Below, one piece after another: positions 24,776-33,903 of a stretch of 64,000 bases of DNA. The notes under the pieces were generated by a model. That model ran no database searches and had not been told where the DNA came from. It saw only the letters and a list, made by a program, of their open reading frames with translations. Within the stretch, counting starts at the first letter, position 1. Each line of letters begins with the position of its first letter. Source of the DNA: Piscibacillus sp052246295 (GTDB taxonomy: Bacteria > Bacillota > Bacilli > Bacillales > Alkalibacillaceae). The stretch is taken from NCBI GenBank assembly GCA_052246295.1, contig JBQQCO010000003.1, one strand, 5' to 3'. A program made the position numbers and the translations under genes.

Positions 24776-25729
24776 CCCTATTTGATATTTCATCCCTTTC
24801 CCCACTCCTGCCTTTGGAACATTTAGTTGACCTAATAAATACTTAGAAACCTCCCTATTTTCAATCCTTAAAAAGTCCCTTGCCTCCTTATTCGTAATCC
24901 ACTCATCAACTAGTAGTGCGTAATCCCGGAGTCCTGACAAATGGGCGTCCTTGCTGGTTGCAGAGCACTGACACATCCAAGATGCATGCTTTCGTTCCAT
25001 CCCCAGTCGTTTACAAACAGGACATCGAACACCTTTCTTGAGGTCGTTTAGCGTTAATCCAAACTGTTTCATGACATCTACTTGTACTGGAGTGTGTTCG
25101 CGTAGTAGTAATTCTTGAACTGCTTGTAAATGCGAATCGTTCCATAATGGTTGAGTGTTCGCGTTATTAATTTTTTGGTATTTAAATATAAATTCTTGGA
25201 TGTTGATGACGTTTCCTAAGTGGAATGTATCGTTAGGCTTGATGTGAAGGATTCCTTTTCGGGTGGCAAAAACGACTAACGTATAAATTGGGATATCGGG
25301 AAAGCGGTGCGCTTTTAAGAATTGCTCGAGTTGATGCTTTTGTTGTAAAACTTGAAGTACAGGATTGGGGAATTTTTCGGAGATACCGTTAAGCACTCGA
25401 ATTATCTGCTTCGTTTCGAGATCAAAATAAATATCTCCAGACAAGTTCTTGACCTCAACTAAGAGTATGAATCTCGGGGTCAATAGCGTGGTATCAATTT
25501 GAAAGAAGTAATCACCTCTAGGAAGACGCAGGTCATGGAAACACAGCAAGTCAGGACTTTCGATTAAAACAATGTAATAATCAAGAGACCGCTCGCCTCT
25601 GTCGCCAATGCTAACAATCCGGAGTGACTCTTCTATCTCGGGAAAAACCTGCAAACCATTTCGAGCGCGTCCTACGAGTGATTCTAACTTCCATAGTTTT
25701 ATAGGTTCATCGTGGTCCTTACAGATCAA
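24749..25729 (-). CDS. NERD-domain protein with C-terminal zinc-binding segment
   Basis: 326 residues. The nuclease-related domain (NERD) has the pattern RGERSLDYYIV, FHDLRLPRGDYFFQIDTTLLTP and FILLVEVKNLSGDIYFD, with the D...E-K arrangement of restriction-endonuclease folds. A cysteine segment CPVCKRLGMERKHASWMCQC may bind zinc. The tail may be a small DNA-binding domain. Such genes are usually single and of unknown role in DNA processing. The TTG start has AAGGTG upstream. The last eight or nine codons lie in a 20-nt repeat unit of tract 4, so the original C-terminus may have been replaced. Confidence 0.8.
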   Translation of the reverse strand: MICKDHDEPIKLWKLESLVGRARNGLQVFPEIEESLRIVSIGDRGERSLDYYIVLIESPDLLCFHDLRLPRGDYFFQIDTTLLTPRFILLVEVKNLSGDIYFDLETKQIIRVLNGISEKFPNPVLQVLQQKHQLEQFLKAHRFPDIPIYTLVVFATRKGILHIKPNDTFHLGNVINIQEFIFKYQKINNANTQPLWNDSHLQAVQELLLREHTPVQVDVMKQFGLTLNDLKKGVRCPVCKRLGMERKHASWMCQCSATSKDAHLSGLRDYALLVDEWITNKEARDFLRIENREVSKYLLGQLNVPKAGVGKGMKYQIGKLINSPYI

Positions 25730-25889
25730 TCATTACACCTTCCTCCAATGAGTGTTTCAAATAAATTATAAAAATTTCTCCAAATTTAGACAAGTACTTT
25801 TGACCCACCTAAAAAACACATCATTTGCCTCTAATAATTACTAGTTCAAATCATAGATAATTAGAGTAACTAATATTTAGGAGGTCATT

Positions 25890-27452
25890 ATGTATAAAAA
25901 ATTTTCTGTATTAACTCTATTAATCTTCTTTATTTTTGGAAGCGTTTCCATCTATGCGCAACCTCAGCCTGATACGCCAAAACTTGTACAGCAAGAAAAT
26001 AATGGATTTACCATCATGGGGAAAGCAAGTAATGGGAATGAAGAAACTCCTGGTGAATGGTACATTGGTTCTACGCCTACAAACCTCGATCCAAGCAAAC
26101 CCATTCTACTCTTCGTCCATGGGCTTAACAGTACAGCCCAAGTGTGGTGGGAAGACAATAACATGTACCAAACAGCCTACAACGCTGGCTACCAAACGAC
26201 TTTCCTTCAATTACATGATGCAGGCGGCTACAACGAAGACCCCTGGGATAACGGTCAACTACTAGCAGAAAAAATCACTGAAATCTCCAACCATTTTAAC
26301 GGAAAGCCAATCACGATTGTCGCACATAGCAAAGGCGGCGTTGACTCTCAAACAGCACTGACATACTATGGTTCCCACCAACTTGTCGATAACGTCATTA
26401 CGCTATCAAGTCCGCACCATGGTTCGCAGTTAGCTGATCTTGCTTACAGCTCATGGGCTAGCTGGTTGGCTGATTTAATCGGAGCTAAAGGCGATGGCAC
26501 CTACTCGATGCAGATGGCAGAAATGGAAGATTTCCGTAACCAAACAGACCCGCAACCACTTGCTTATTATAATGATTATTACACATTAGCTGGTACCTCA
26601 TGGGGCTCGGCTTTTTCATCCACCTGGTATGGCGGCATGTACTTATCACAGTACGGGTCTAATGACGGTGTTGTGACCGTTGACAGCAGTCGCTTACCCG
26701 GCGGAACAGAAGTAGCCGTTGGTGATTGGGATCACTCCTCCATCAGAACAGGCACCACTTTCTCTGTCTTTGAAAATTACTTATCTGACCAGCAAACCTT
26801 TAGTACCAACAAACAATCCAAAGGTAAGAAAAACAACAAATTACAATCGAATAAATGGTATCACGGTGGAGAGCTAAGTGAGGGCCAAGATGAAATTAAG
26901 ATGTCTGTAGAGGATGGTGTTTCTGAGCTCAGTATCAACCTAATGACTTCTCAGCAACCACAATCTATGAAACTAATCGACCCAAACGGTAATGAGTATG
27001 AAACATTTTTCAAATCTACTACGATAGACCATGGAGTTTTCAAAAATGCCAAAAGTCATATGACTAGCTTGAAGAATCCACCCCCTGGTGAATGGACTTT
27101 AAAAGTTAATTCCAACAAACCAGATTCATATTTACTAATGAATGATTACCGTACAGAGCATAAATTCAACTTAAATAAAACAGTGAAGCGTAATGGGGAC
27201 TTAAACATTACGTACAACATGCAAGGTAAGAGTCACATAAACCAAACAACATACACAATTACGGAATCTAATAACCCAAATAACAAAATGACATTCTCGA
27301 ATAAAAAGAACCATACACGTAACATTCACTTAAATCAACCGAACACCACTTATAATGTCACCATCGATATCGAAGGTGTGACAGAAAAAGGTTACCCATT
27401 CACACGCACCATTGTAGAATCCGTTAAAGTTCCTGGCCCTCCTCATAGATAA
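25890..27452 (+). CDS. Secreted lipase/esterase, alpha/beta hydrolase
   Basis: 520 residues. A Sec signal peptide ends at SIYA (about residue 23). The oxyanion region is PILLFVHGLNST, the nucleophile Ser147 lies in AHSKGG, and Asp259 (SNDGVV) and His282 (WDHSS) complete the catalytic triad. After about residue 320 comes a separate beta-rich extension of roughly 200 residues (VEDGVSELSINLMTS through GVTEKGYPFTRTI), resembling pre-peptidase or carrier-type beta domains. Presumably an exported triacylglycerol lipase or polyester-degrading esterase. GGAGG ribosome binding site, own terminator. Confidence 0.87.
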   Translation: MYKKFSVLTLLIFFIFGSVSIYAQPQPDTPKLVQQENNGFTIMGKASNGNEETPGEWYIGSTPTNLDPSKPILLFVHGLNSTAQVWWEDNNMYQTAYNAGYQTTFLQLHDAGGYNEDPWDNGQLLAEKITEISNHFNGKPITIVAHSKGGVDSQTALTYYGSHQLVDNVITLSSPHHGSQLADLAYSSWASWLADLIGAKGDGTYSMQMAEMEDFRNQTDPQPLAYYNDYYTLAGTSWGSAFSSTWYGGMYLSQYGSNDGVVTVDSSRLPGGTEVAVGDWDHSSIRTGTTFSVFENYLSDQQTFSTNKQSKGKKNNKLQSNKWYHGGELSEGQDEIKMSVEDGVSELSINLMTSQQPQSMKLIDPNGNEYETFFKSTTIDHGVFKNAKSHMTSLKNPPPGEWTLKVNSNKPDSYLLMNDYRTEHKFNLNKTVKRNGDLNITYNMQGKSHINQTTYTITESNNPNNKMTFSNKKNHTRNIHLNQPNTTYNVTIDIEGVTEKGYPFTRTIVESVKVPGPPHR

Positions 27453-27458
27453 TAAGAT

Positions 27459-27491
27459 TATCCCTCGAAAATTTTTCGAGGGATTTTTTGT
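27459..27491 (+). terminator. Lipase terminator
   Basis: The hairpin atccctcgaaaa / ttttcgagggat runs into a T6 tail. Confidence 0.88.
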
Positions 27492-27529
27492 TATAATTGC
27501 AACAATTACATAAGTCGTTCGTTAGATAA

Positions 27530-27574
27530 CCAAAAACCTTCCATTCGAGCTAACTCGCTCTATGGAAGGTTTTT
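27530..27574 (-). terminator. Terminator of the small membrane gene
   Basis: A 13-bp stem aaaaaccttccat / atggaaggttttt with a longer loop, flanked by A/T runs and adjoining the stop codon of the minus-strand gene. Confidence 0.8.
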
Positions 27575-27805
27575 TTAATAGAATATTCGATTACGCTTCT
27601 TTAATTTTTTATGTAACGCGTAACCAATGACTAAACCAATTAATCCTATCACCCAAAATCCTCTAGCACCTGATTCAAACAGGGTATAACTCAATGTTTC
27701 TTGTAAGCCATTTGTACTAGGGAAGTCAACTAATAGCAAACCAACCCCAATTAAAATGGCAGCAACTCCTAATACAAAACTGATTTTAGCCGCAACTTTC
27801 ATCAT
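27575..27805 (-). CDS. Small two-helix membrane protein, unknown
   Basis: 76 residues with two hydrophobic helices (ISFVLGVAAILIGVGLLLV and FWVIGLIGLVIGYAL) and a basic tail KKLKKRNRIF. No family recognised. The start has GGGGG upstream and either of two adjacent ATG codons could be used. It lies alone between terminators. Confidence 0.55.
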   Translation of the reverse strand: MMKVAAKISFVLGVAAILIGVGLLLVDFPSTNGLQETLSYTLFESGARGFWVIGLIGLVIGYALHKKLKKRNRIFY

Positions 27806-27886
27806 AATCCCCCAAAAATCTTATTATTCCGACTTTTTCCTTATTCTAACACAAATATTTATTTCGGGGTATGATGTTACACAATC

Positions 27887-28453
27887 TTAAAGATGTTTTG
27901 TGCAATTGATTAGCTCAACATCCCAATCGTCACCTTTGTGGCGTAGTATTGTTAGAGAAGTATTATCAAATCGTTGCTTTTTCTCGCTGCCATAGATTTT
28001 ATCCACTAATTGTCTTATAAATGAACCATGAGACACTACCAAAATTTTGTCTTTTGGATGCTGTTCTATCATATCATTTAAAAAGTCTAATCCCCGACTC
28101 AAAACACTCTCATTACTCTCAATACCTAAATCTTCTTCAAACCACTTTTCTCCCCATCGTTCAACACGCTCAGCCTTAGTTGTTCCTTCTATTTGACCAC
28201 CATAGGCTTCACGTATGCGCTCGTCAGTAATAACTGGAATTTCCAGCTTTGTTGCAATAATTTCAGCTGTCTTATGTGCCCTTTTCAAATCACTAGAATA
28301 GACTATATCCCATTCTTCATCTTTTAACCGATCAGCAAGCTTCTCCGCATCATGAATCCCTGTATCATTTAAAGGAATATCAGAACTACCTTGCGCTCTC
28401 TTTGCCAAATTCCAATCCGTGATTCCATGCCTAATGATCCCAACGACCGTCAT
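27887..28453 (-). CDS. Histidine phosphatase family protein
   Basis: 188 residues of the phosphoglycerate mutase-like histidine phosphatase superfamily. The catalytic phosphohistidine motif is IIRHGITDWN. LSSDLKRA-type YSSDLKRAHKTAE, the acidic ERIREAYGGQIEG and the second catalytic histidine VSHGSFIRQL are all present. Probably a small-molecule phosphatase (PhoE/CobC-like); the substrate is unknown. AAAGGTGG ribosome binding site. Confidence 0.88.
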   Translation of the reverse strand: MTVVGIIRHGITDWNLAKRAQGSSDIPLNDTGIHDAEKLADRLKDEEWDIVYSSDLKRAHKTAEIIATKLEIPVITDERIREAYGGQIEGTTKAERVERWGEKWFEEDLGIESNESVLSRGLDFLNDMIEQHPKDKILVVSHGSFIRQLVDKIYGSEKKQRFDNTSLTILRHKGDDWDVELINCTKHL

Positions 28454-28477
28454 AAAATTCCACCTTTCGATATAATA

Positions 28478-28508
28478 AAAATGCTGCCGAAAAACAGCAG
28501 CATTTTAT
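28478..28508 (-). terminator. Terminator of the diguanylate cyclase gene
   Basis: The hairpin aaatgctgc / agcagcattt overlaps the stop codon region. A T run follows on the minus strand. Confidence 0.85.
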
Positions 28509-29932
28509 ATACTCATTTTAGAAACGTACCACATTAAGCGGTTCTTGCCTGACTCTTTTGCTTTATATAATGCTCGGTCAGCTTTCCTTATTAAATCATC
28601 CACATCTTCACCGTCATCTGGAGCGATTGCCACACCAATACTTAGTGTCACATGATATATCTTCCCACTAATTTCCCATGGTTTTGATGAAGCGCGATCT
28701 AATCGCTCCGCAACCTTTAAAACATCATCTTCATCTTCAACATTGGTAAGCAGAACATTAAATTCATCCCCACCAATTCTTGCAATTGTATCTTCTTTTC
28801 TTAAGCAATTCCTTAATCGCTTTGCCAGATGTAAAAGAAAATCATCACCAGCATCATGACCTAAATCGTCATTTATTTTTTTGAAATTATCACAATCAAC
28901 ATATAACACAGCTATTTTCTCTTTAGAATCTTTAATTCTTACTAACTCTTTCTCTAACTTTTGCTTAAAATATCGACGGTTCGGAATTCCTGTCAACGGA
29001 TCGTTATTTGCAAGATAGAATACTTTTTGTTCAGCCTCTTTACGGTCCGTGATATCTATTAGCACACCTTCTATATATGAAATTTCACCGTCTTCATTCC
29101 TTGTTACTGTCGTCCGATCGTCAATCCAACGAATTTGTCCATCAGCTGTAATCAGCCTATACTCTTGTTTATATTTATTTACACCACGACTTAAGTAATC
29201 ATTTACCTCAGCTTCAATACGTGGTAAGTCCTTTGGGTGTACAATCATTGAAAAGTCAATTTGCTCTTTTATAAACCAATCAGAAGTATAACCAAACTGC
29301 TTTACGTTATTTGACACGTAGTCAATTGGCCAACCTTGATCAGCACTCCATCTAAAAATGACTGCAGGACTGTTTTCAATTACACGGTTTGCTAGTTGTA
29401 ATGCTTCTTCAGATTGCTTTTTATTGATGATGACTGCTGCCAACTGACTGAACTGCTCAGCAATTTGAATCTCTTCTTCAGTTGGTTTACGATACTCATT
29501 TGGGTAAAAGGCTAATGTTCCAAATAACTCTTCATTTGCTGAAACAATAGGTAGAGACCAACAACCTTTAATATCATACTTTTCAGCAAGATCATGATAT
29601 TGTTCCCAAAGAGGATCTTTTTTGGCATTTTCAACTGCCACTAACTTATTTATGTATGCGGAAGTCCCACAAGAGCCTGAGTTAGGTCCAACCATTAAGC
29701 CGTCCATATTTTCTAAGTAAGCCCTCGGAAACCTAGGGCCTATAGGGTTCTCCAGACTATGTAGTTTCCCATTATATTCAGTGATTGTTGCACGAACATC
29801 TGGAAAAACCACTGCTATCGTCTCAGTTAATCTCTCTAATATTTTACATAGGGGCAGGTGATCTGCCGCTAACATCTCTATAATTCTACTTTGTTCTTTT
29901 AAAAAGTGTTGGACATTAATCTCTTGACCCAT
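28505..29932 (-). CDS. GAF-PAS-GGDEF diguanylate cyclase
   Basis: 475 residues without membrane segments. The GAF domain covers about residues 20-170 (GPNSGSCGTSAYINKLVAVENAKKDPLW, SLPIVSANEELFGTLAFY). A PAS domain with PAC motif spans about 180-300 (YRLITADGQIRWIDDRTTVTRNEDGEI). The C-terminal GGDEF domain has an intact active site RIGGDEF, and RKED five residues before it fits an RxxD inhibitory I-site. It should therefore make cyclic di-GMP from GTP under product inhibition, in response to a cytosolic ligand. No EAL domain. G5 ribosome binding site; transcribed alone. Confidence 0.92.
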   Translation of the reverse strand: MGQEINVQHFLKEQSRIIEMLAADHLPLCKILERLTETIAVVFPDVRATITEYNGKLHSLENPIGPRFPRAYLENMDGLMVGPNSGSCGTSAYINKLVAVENAKKDPLWEQYHDLAEKYDIKGCWSLPIVSANEELFGTLAFYPNEYRKPTEEEIQIAEQFSQLAAVIINKKQSEEALQLANRVIENSPAVIFRWSADQGWPIDYVSNNVKQFGYTSDWFIKEQIDFSMIVHPKDLPRIEAEVNDYLSRGVNKYKQEYRLITADGQIRWIDDRTTVTRNEDGEISYIEGVLIDITDRKEAEQKVFYLANNDPLTGIPNRRYFKQKLEKELVRIKDSKEKIAVLYVDCDNFKKINDDLGHDAGDDFLLHLAKRLRNCLRKEDTIARIGGDEFNVLLTNVEDEDDVLKVAERLDRASSKPWEISGKIYHVTLSIGVAIAPDDGEDVDDLIRKADRALYKAKESGKNRLMWYVSKMSI

Positions 29933-30151
29933 GTAGGTGCCCCCGCTACTAAATTTTAGATATCGCTATATATAAAATATAACGATATTTATATTTTATA
30001 CTATACCACTCTTTAGAAAAATTTAAAGTAATTCGACAAAATATTTACAAAATTTCCTTAAATATATTTTAATGCCTGTGAGCCCAATTAGATCAAGCTT
30101 TTAAACTATTTATATTTGTTAAGTTTTTCAAATTAATAGGAATTAAATTGT

Positions 30152-30185
30152 AAAAAACTGCTGACCAATTTGGCCAGCAGTTTTC
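30152..30185 (-). terminator. Terminator of the 5'-nucleotidase gene
   Basis: The hairpin aaactgctg / cagcagttt with an inner CCAA/TTGG extension is followed by T6 on the minus strand. Confidence 0.85.
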
Positions 30186-30186
30186 A

Positions 30187-31875
30187 TTAATTATTTTTAT
30201 TTTTGAACTTACCTTCTTTAGCTAATTCTTTAAGTCTTTCTTTTGCTTTTTCAGATGCATTTGGGTTACCTGTAAGTGGTGTTACTAATTCGACCTCTTG
30301 AATACGACCCTCAGCATAATATTCAATTGGTTCATCAAAAGATTTAATGTAATCAACCGTTGCATCTAAGTCTGTTGGTCCGACTTCTGAACTTATAGCT
30401 AGATCTTCAATTCCACTATCGTCATCACCAAACATATAATTGTTTACAACAACTGTGTACACTTCATTTGGGTCGATTTCAGTGCCGTCAGGAAGATAAA
30501 CCTCAATCACTTCCATCGCATCAAAATTCCAAGTGTAATTAAATCCTGCAACACTATAGTCAGGTCCATATGGTTCACTTAACTGATTATTTAATACTTG
30601 AATAATAGATTCACCCGTTAACTCTGCTTTCACTAGTGTATTTCCAAACGGTTGGACTGTGAAAACTTCACCGTACGTAATTGGGCCTTCATTAATATCA
30701 GCACGGATTCCTCCGCCGTTCATCATGGCCATGTCAGCATCCATTGCCCATTTCATACCATCCGCAATTAAATTACCTAAAGCGTTGTCACCTTGTTCAC
30801 CACGCTCAGCATATCCACCTTCAAGTGGCATTGCTGCTTCACCAATTACTTCATTTTTAATTTCATCTACTAATGTTTCATATTTTTCTAAAATCGCACC
30901 TACCTCTGGATCTGGCTCCATGCCATGTTGAGCCACTGTTACGATTTCAGCTGTTTTGTCTACAATGTCACCAGTTGCTGGATCAATTTTAATATCAACA
31001 TCTGAAAATGCTGTCCCATAAGCATAAGCTTGTACAATTAATTTACCATCTACTATACCATTATTCTCAACATGGTTGTGACCAGCGAAAATAATATCCA
31101 CTTCATCGTCTACATTTTCTGCAATGTCAGCTGCATCGCCTGTTATAACATCACCATCCTGGTAACCAGGGTTATGTGCTAACACAACAATAGAACGAAC
31201 GCCTTGTTCTTTGATTTCAGGAACGTATTTATTGATAGCTTCCGCTTCATCTGTAAATTCAACATTTTCGTTTCCTTCTTTTATTACCATGCTAGGCGTT
31301 TCAGTTGTTGCTACACCGATGAAGGCTATTTTTTGTCCGCCTACTTCTTCAATAACATATGGATCTACTAATAGTTCTTTAGTATCTTTATACTGAACGT
31401 TTGCTGCTACTACTGGGAAGTTCATGCCATCGTAACCTTCTGTACCATCTGGATGATCGCCACCATGAATCATACGAAGAAGCTCATCAACGCCTTCGTC
31501 AAACTCGTGATTACCTAATGTACCTACATCCATTCCCATTGCTTCCATAATTTCAACTACTGGTTCATCTTGGAAAGAAGCTGCAATTAGTGGGCTTCCA
31601 CCAATCATGTCACCTGCATGGACTAGTAAAGTATTCTCTGGATTAGTTGCTTCACGTTCTTTTAGATATGCTGCTAGATAATCTGCGCGACCAGCCGGGT
31701 CATTCTCCCCATCTCCATCAAAGTCTGCAAAATAATCTTCATAATCAATTTGACCATGCCAATCGTTTAAACCTAGTAACTGCACCTCTACTAAATCTTC
31801 CTCTGCAGCTGTTAAGCCACTAAATGAAGGGACTAGTAAAGACAAAGATACTAGAATAATAGCTAACTTTCTCAT
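30187..31875 (-). CDS. Secreted 5'-nucleotidase / cyclic-nucleotide phosphodiesterase (UshA/YfkN family)
   Basis: 562 residues with a signal peptide (MRKLAIILVSLSLLVPSFSGLTAA). The metallophosphatase domain has the expected ligands: LNDWHGQI, HAGDMIGGSP, GTLGNHEFDEG, and GHNHVENNG. The C-terminal 5_nucleotid_C domain shows NLIADGMKWAMDADMAMMNGGGIRADI and VQPFGNTLV. It probably frees nucleosides and phosphate from external nucleotides. No LPXTG wall anchor is seen; the basic tail KGKFKNKNN may hold it loosely. Acidic overall, as in halophiles. AGGAGGAA ribosome binding site. Confidence 0.92.
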   Translation of the reverse strand: MRKLAIILVSLSLLVPSFSGLTAAEEDLVEVQLLGLNDWHGQIDYEDYFADFDGDGENDPAGRADYLAAYLKEREATNPENTLLVHAGDMIGGSPLIAASFQDEPVVEIMEAMGMDVGTLGNHEFDEGVDELLRMIHGGDHPDGTEGYDGMNFPVVAANVQYKDTKELLVDPYVIEEVGGQKIAFIGVATTETPSMVIKEGNENVEFTDEAEAINKYVPEIKEQGVRSIVVLAHNPGYQDGDVITGDAADIAENVDDEVDIIFAGHNHVENNGIVDGKLIVQAYAYGTAFSDVDIKIDPATGDIVDKTAEIVTVAQHGMEPDPEVGAILEKYETLVDEIKNEVIGEAAMPLEGGYAERGEQGDNALGNLIADGMKWAMDADMAMMNGGGIRADINEGPITYGEVFTVQPFGNTLVKAELTGESIIQVLNNQLSEPYGPDYSVAGFNYTWNFDAMEVIEVYLPDGTEIDPNEVYTVVVNNYMFGDDDSGIEDLAISSEVGPTDLDATVDYIKSFDEPIEYYAEGRIQEVELVTPLTGNPNASEKAKERLKELAKEGKFKNKNN

Positions 31876-31994
31876 TAGAATTCCTCCTTATGTATGTTTC
31901 AATCACAATATATCACAAAAATAGTAGGTACATTTTCTTAAATTACGACATGCTATTATTAAGATTTTGTAAATTGCGAATTTATTCGCAAAAA

Positions 31995-32023
31995 TTGATA
32001 GAATTCTCGTTTACGCTTTATAA
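31995..32023 (+). promoter_or_regulatory. Promoter of the DUF488 gene
   Basis: TTGATA, 17 nt, TTATAA, about 35 nt before the start codon. Confidence 0.55.
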
Positions 32024-32058
32024 ATAACGGTCATAGTTTTAATAAGAGGTGATCAAGA

Positions 32059-32409
32059 ATGTCCATTCATTTAAAACGCATCTATGATGATGCAAATCAT
32101 AATGACGGAAAACGTGTGTTAATTGATCGGGTATGGCCAAGAGGGGTCTCTAAAGAACAAGCACAGCTTGATAAATGGTTGAAAGAAGTCGCACCTAGCT
32201 CCGACTTAAGAAAATGGTTCAACCACGATCCCGATAAATTTGATGAGTTTAAAAAGAAGTATAAGAAAGAACTAAAAGAGGACGATGAACAAAAAGAAGC
32301 GTTGAATCAATTGAAGGACTTGTCATCGGAAGGAAAAGTGACACTGCTATATGCGACAAAAGATGAAAAATACAACCATGCGCAAGTGTTAAAAGAATTG
32401 TTAAGTTAA
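32059..32409 (+). CDS. DUF488 family protein (YeaO-like)
   Basis: 116 residues with the complete DUF488/YeaO pattern: LKRIYDD, GKRVLIDRVWPRGVSKEQA, LDKWLKEVAPSSDLRKWFNHDPDKFDEFKKKYKKEL and VTLLYATKDEKYNHAQVLKELL. Cytosolic and of unknown biochemical role. GAGGTGA ribosome binding site. Repeat tract 5 starts a few bases after its stop. Confidence 0.88.
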   Translation: MSIHLKRIYDDANHNDGKRVLIDRVWPRGVSKEQAQLDKWLKEVAPSSDLRKWFNHDPDKFDEFKKKYKKELKEDDEQKEALNQLKDLSSEGKVTLLYATKDEKYNHAQVLKELLS

Positions 32410-32416
32410 ACCCATT

Positions 32417-32486
32417 TATGAGGAAAAATCTGAGTTTATGGGGAACTTTTTAATTTTATAAGGAACTTTTCTGATTTACAGGGAAA
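32417..32486. repeat. Tandem repeat tract 5, TATGGGGAA family, four degenerate units
   Basis: Cores TATGAGGAA, TATGGGGAA, TATAAGGAA and TACAGGGAA start at 32417, 32437, 32457 and 32477, exactly 20 nt apart. The same family as tracts 3 and 4 but more diverged. It lies between convergent genes, before their shared terminator. Confidence 0.85.
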
Positions 32487-32505
32487 TGAACCCAAAAGCA
32501 GCAAA

Positions 32506-32541
32506 AAGCTTGCCCAAGTCATCAGGCAAGCTCTCTTTTTA
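32506..32541. terminator. Bidirectional terminator
   Basis: The hairpin aagcttgcc / ggcaagct with a 9-nt loop has T runs on both sides, between convergent genes. Confidence 0.85.
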
Positions 32542-33837
32542 CTTCTCATCACTTAAGAAATCTAAAATTCCATCCATTAACCCTCCTGATAAAGGCAACT
32601 CTGGGTTAGTGTAAGTGTCAAAATTACTCATTCTGTCTTCAGGCGCATCTTTCAATACGTGATTCATGTCTTCAATAATTAATTTCTCTGCATCTAAGTT
32701 GGCATTAGCTAAGTTATTTGCGTTTGATTCAGCTATTTGTAAATCATTCGTTCCTTGTACGATTAAAATAGGTTTACTGATCTCTCGAATCTCTTCAGTC
32801 GGATCATATTGCATCCATGAAATCAAGAATGGTTGAAGCTCTGGTGCAAGCAGGCTTTGGAGTTCTGTACTTACATCCTCAACCGTCTCGCCTTGCTTTA
32901 ATTGGTCTAGCACGGATTTGGCTTCATTGAATTGTTCTTCATTTAGCTGATCCGTTAATTGATCAATCATGACCTCATCAATCGACTTCCCAGCCCCAGC
33001 TAGTGAAACAAAGTAATCAGCACCAGCTTCCTGCATGGCTAGCATACCTACTAAAGAACCTTGACTATGACCAATAACACTCACTTTTGTAAAACGTTCA
33101 TCTCGATGAATCTTATGCAACCATGCTTTAGCATCATTGACAAAATCTTCAAATCGCAGTTCGTTTTCAGGGATGATGGCTTCCTGATTTTCACCTGCAC
33201 CACGCTTACTATAACGAATAGAAGCAATTCCATTTTCAGCAAGTGATTCAGCGACCATTTTGAGGCTATTATTTTTACCTGGTAAAGTCGTCGTGTTACC
33301 GTCACGATCAGTTGGCCCTGACCCTGGAATAATAAGAGCAATTGGGTAAGGTCCTTCCTCTTCAGGTAATAATAGCTCGCCTTTTAACTCACCATGATCC
33401 GTTTCAACACTCAACATATGATCAGGTTGTGCCCTATCACCCGTTTGTCCAGCCAATTGACCACGTTCTAAATAAAACGGATACTCCTCTCCGTCCTGAG
33501 TATACGTCCCTTCTATTTGTTCTTCATTTTTAAGTTCACCGTCAAACGCAACCTCTTGTCCAGGAAGACCCATTTCAAAATGAATCTCCTCACCATCAAA
33601 TTTCAAATTTGTAAGTGGGAATTCATTTAAACCTTGGATAGGGATACTGATATTTCCGGTGAATTCTTCCTCATTGTCTAACTCAATAACAATATTAAGT
33701 GGGTCCTCTTCCACTTCGATCGCACCGTTCCATGTTCCAACAACCTTATCTTCAATTGGTGCCCCCTCATTATCGTCAGAACAAGCAACTAAAACCAACA
33801 ATGACACTGTTAACATTAATAAGATAATTTTCTTCAT
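32539..33837 (-). CDS. Lipoprotein alpha/beta hydrolase
   Basis: 432 residues. A lipoprotein signal ends VLVAC (Cys19). An N-terminal beta domain of about 100 residues (VVGTWNGAIEVEEDPLNIVIEL ... ERGQ) resembles lipocalin/DUF-type accessory domains. The hydrolase domain has PIALIIPGSGPTDRDG as oxyanion loop, the nucleophile in GHSQGSLVG, LIVQGTNDLQI for Asp and MNHVLKDAP for His. Probably an outward-facing esterase anchored in the membrane; substrate unknown. The ATG is preferred over a GTG three codons upstream within the AAGGGTG site. Confidence 0.87.
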   Translation of the reverse strand: MKKIILLMLTVSLLVLVACSDDNEGAPIEDKVVGTWNGAIEVEEDPLNIVIELDNEEEFTGNISIPIQGLNEFPLTNLKFDGEEIHFEMGLPGQEVAFDGELKNEEQIEGTYTQDGEEYPFYLERGQLAGQTGDRAQPDHMLSVETDHGELKGELLLPEEEGPYPIALIIPGSGPTDRDGNTTTLPGKNNSLKMVAESLAENGIASIRYSKRGAGENQEAIIPENELRFEDFVNDAKAWLHKIHRDERFTKVSVIGHSQGSLVGMLAMQEAGADYFVSLAGAGKSIDEVMIDQLTDQLNEEQFNEAKSVLDQLKQGETVEDVSTELQSLLAPELQPFLISWMQYDPTEEIREISKPILIVQGTNDLQIAESNANNLANANLDAEKLIIEDMNHVLKDAPEDRMSNFDTYTNPELPLSGGLMDGILDFLSDEK

Positions 33838-33903
33838 ACCGTACACCCTTCAGTGGTTTTACTAATTAAGACGAAATAACATTCCATCAAGTTTCATATA
33901 TGA

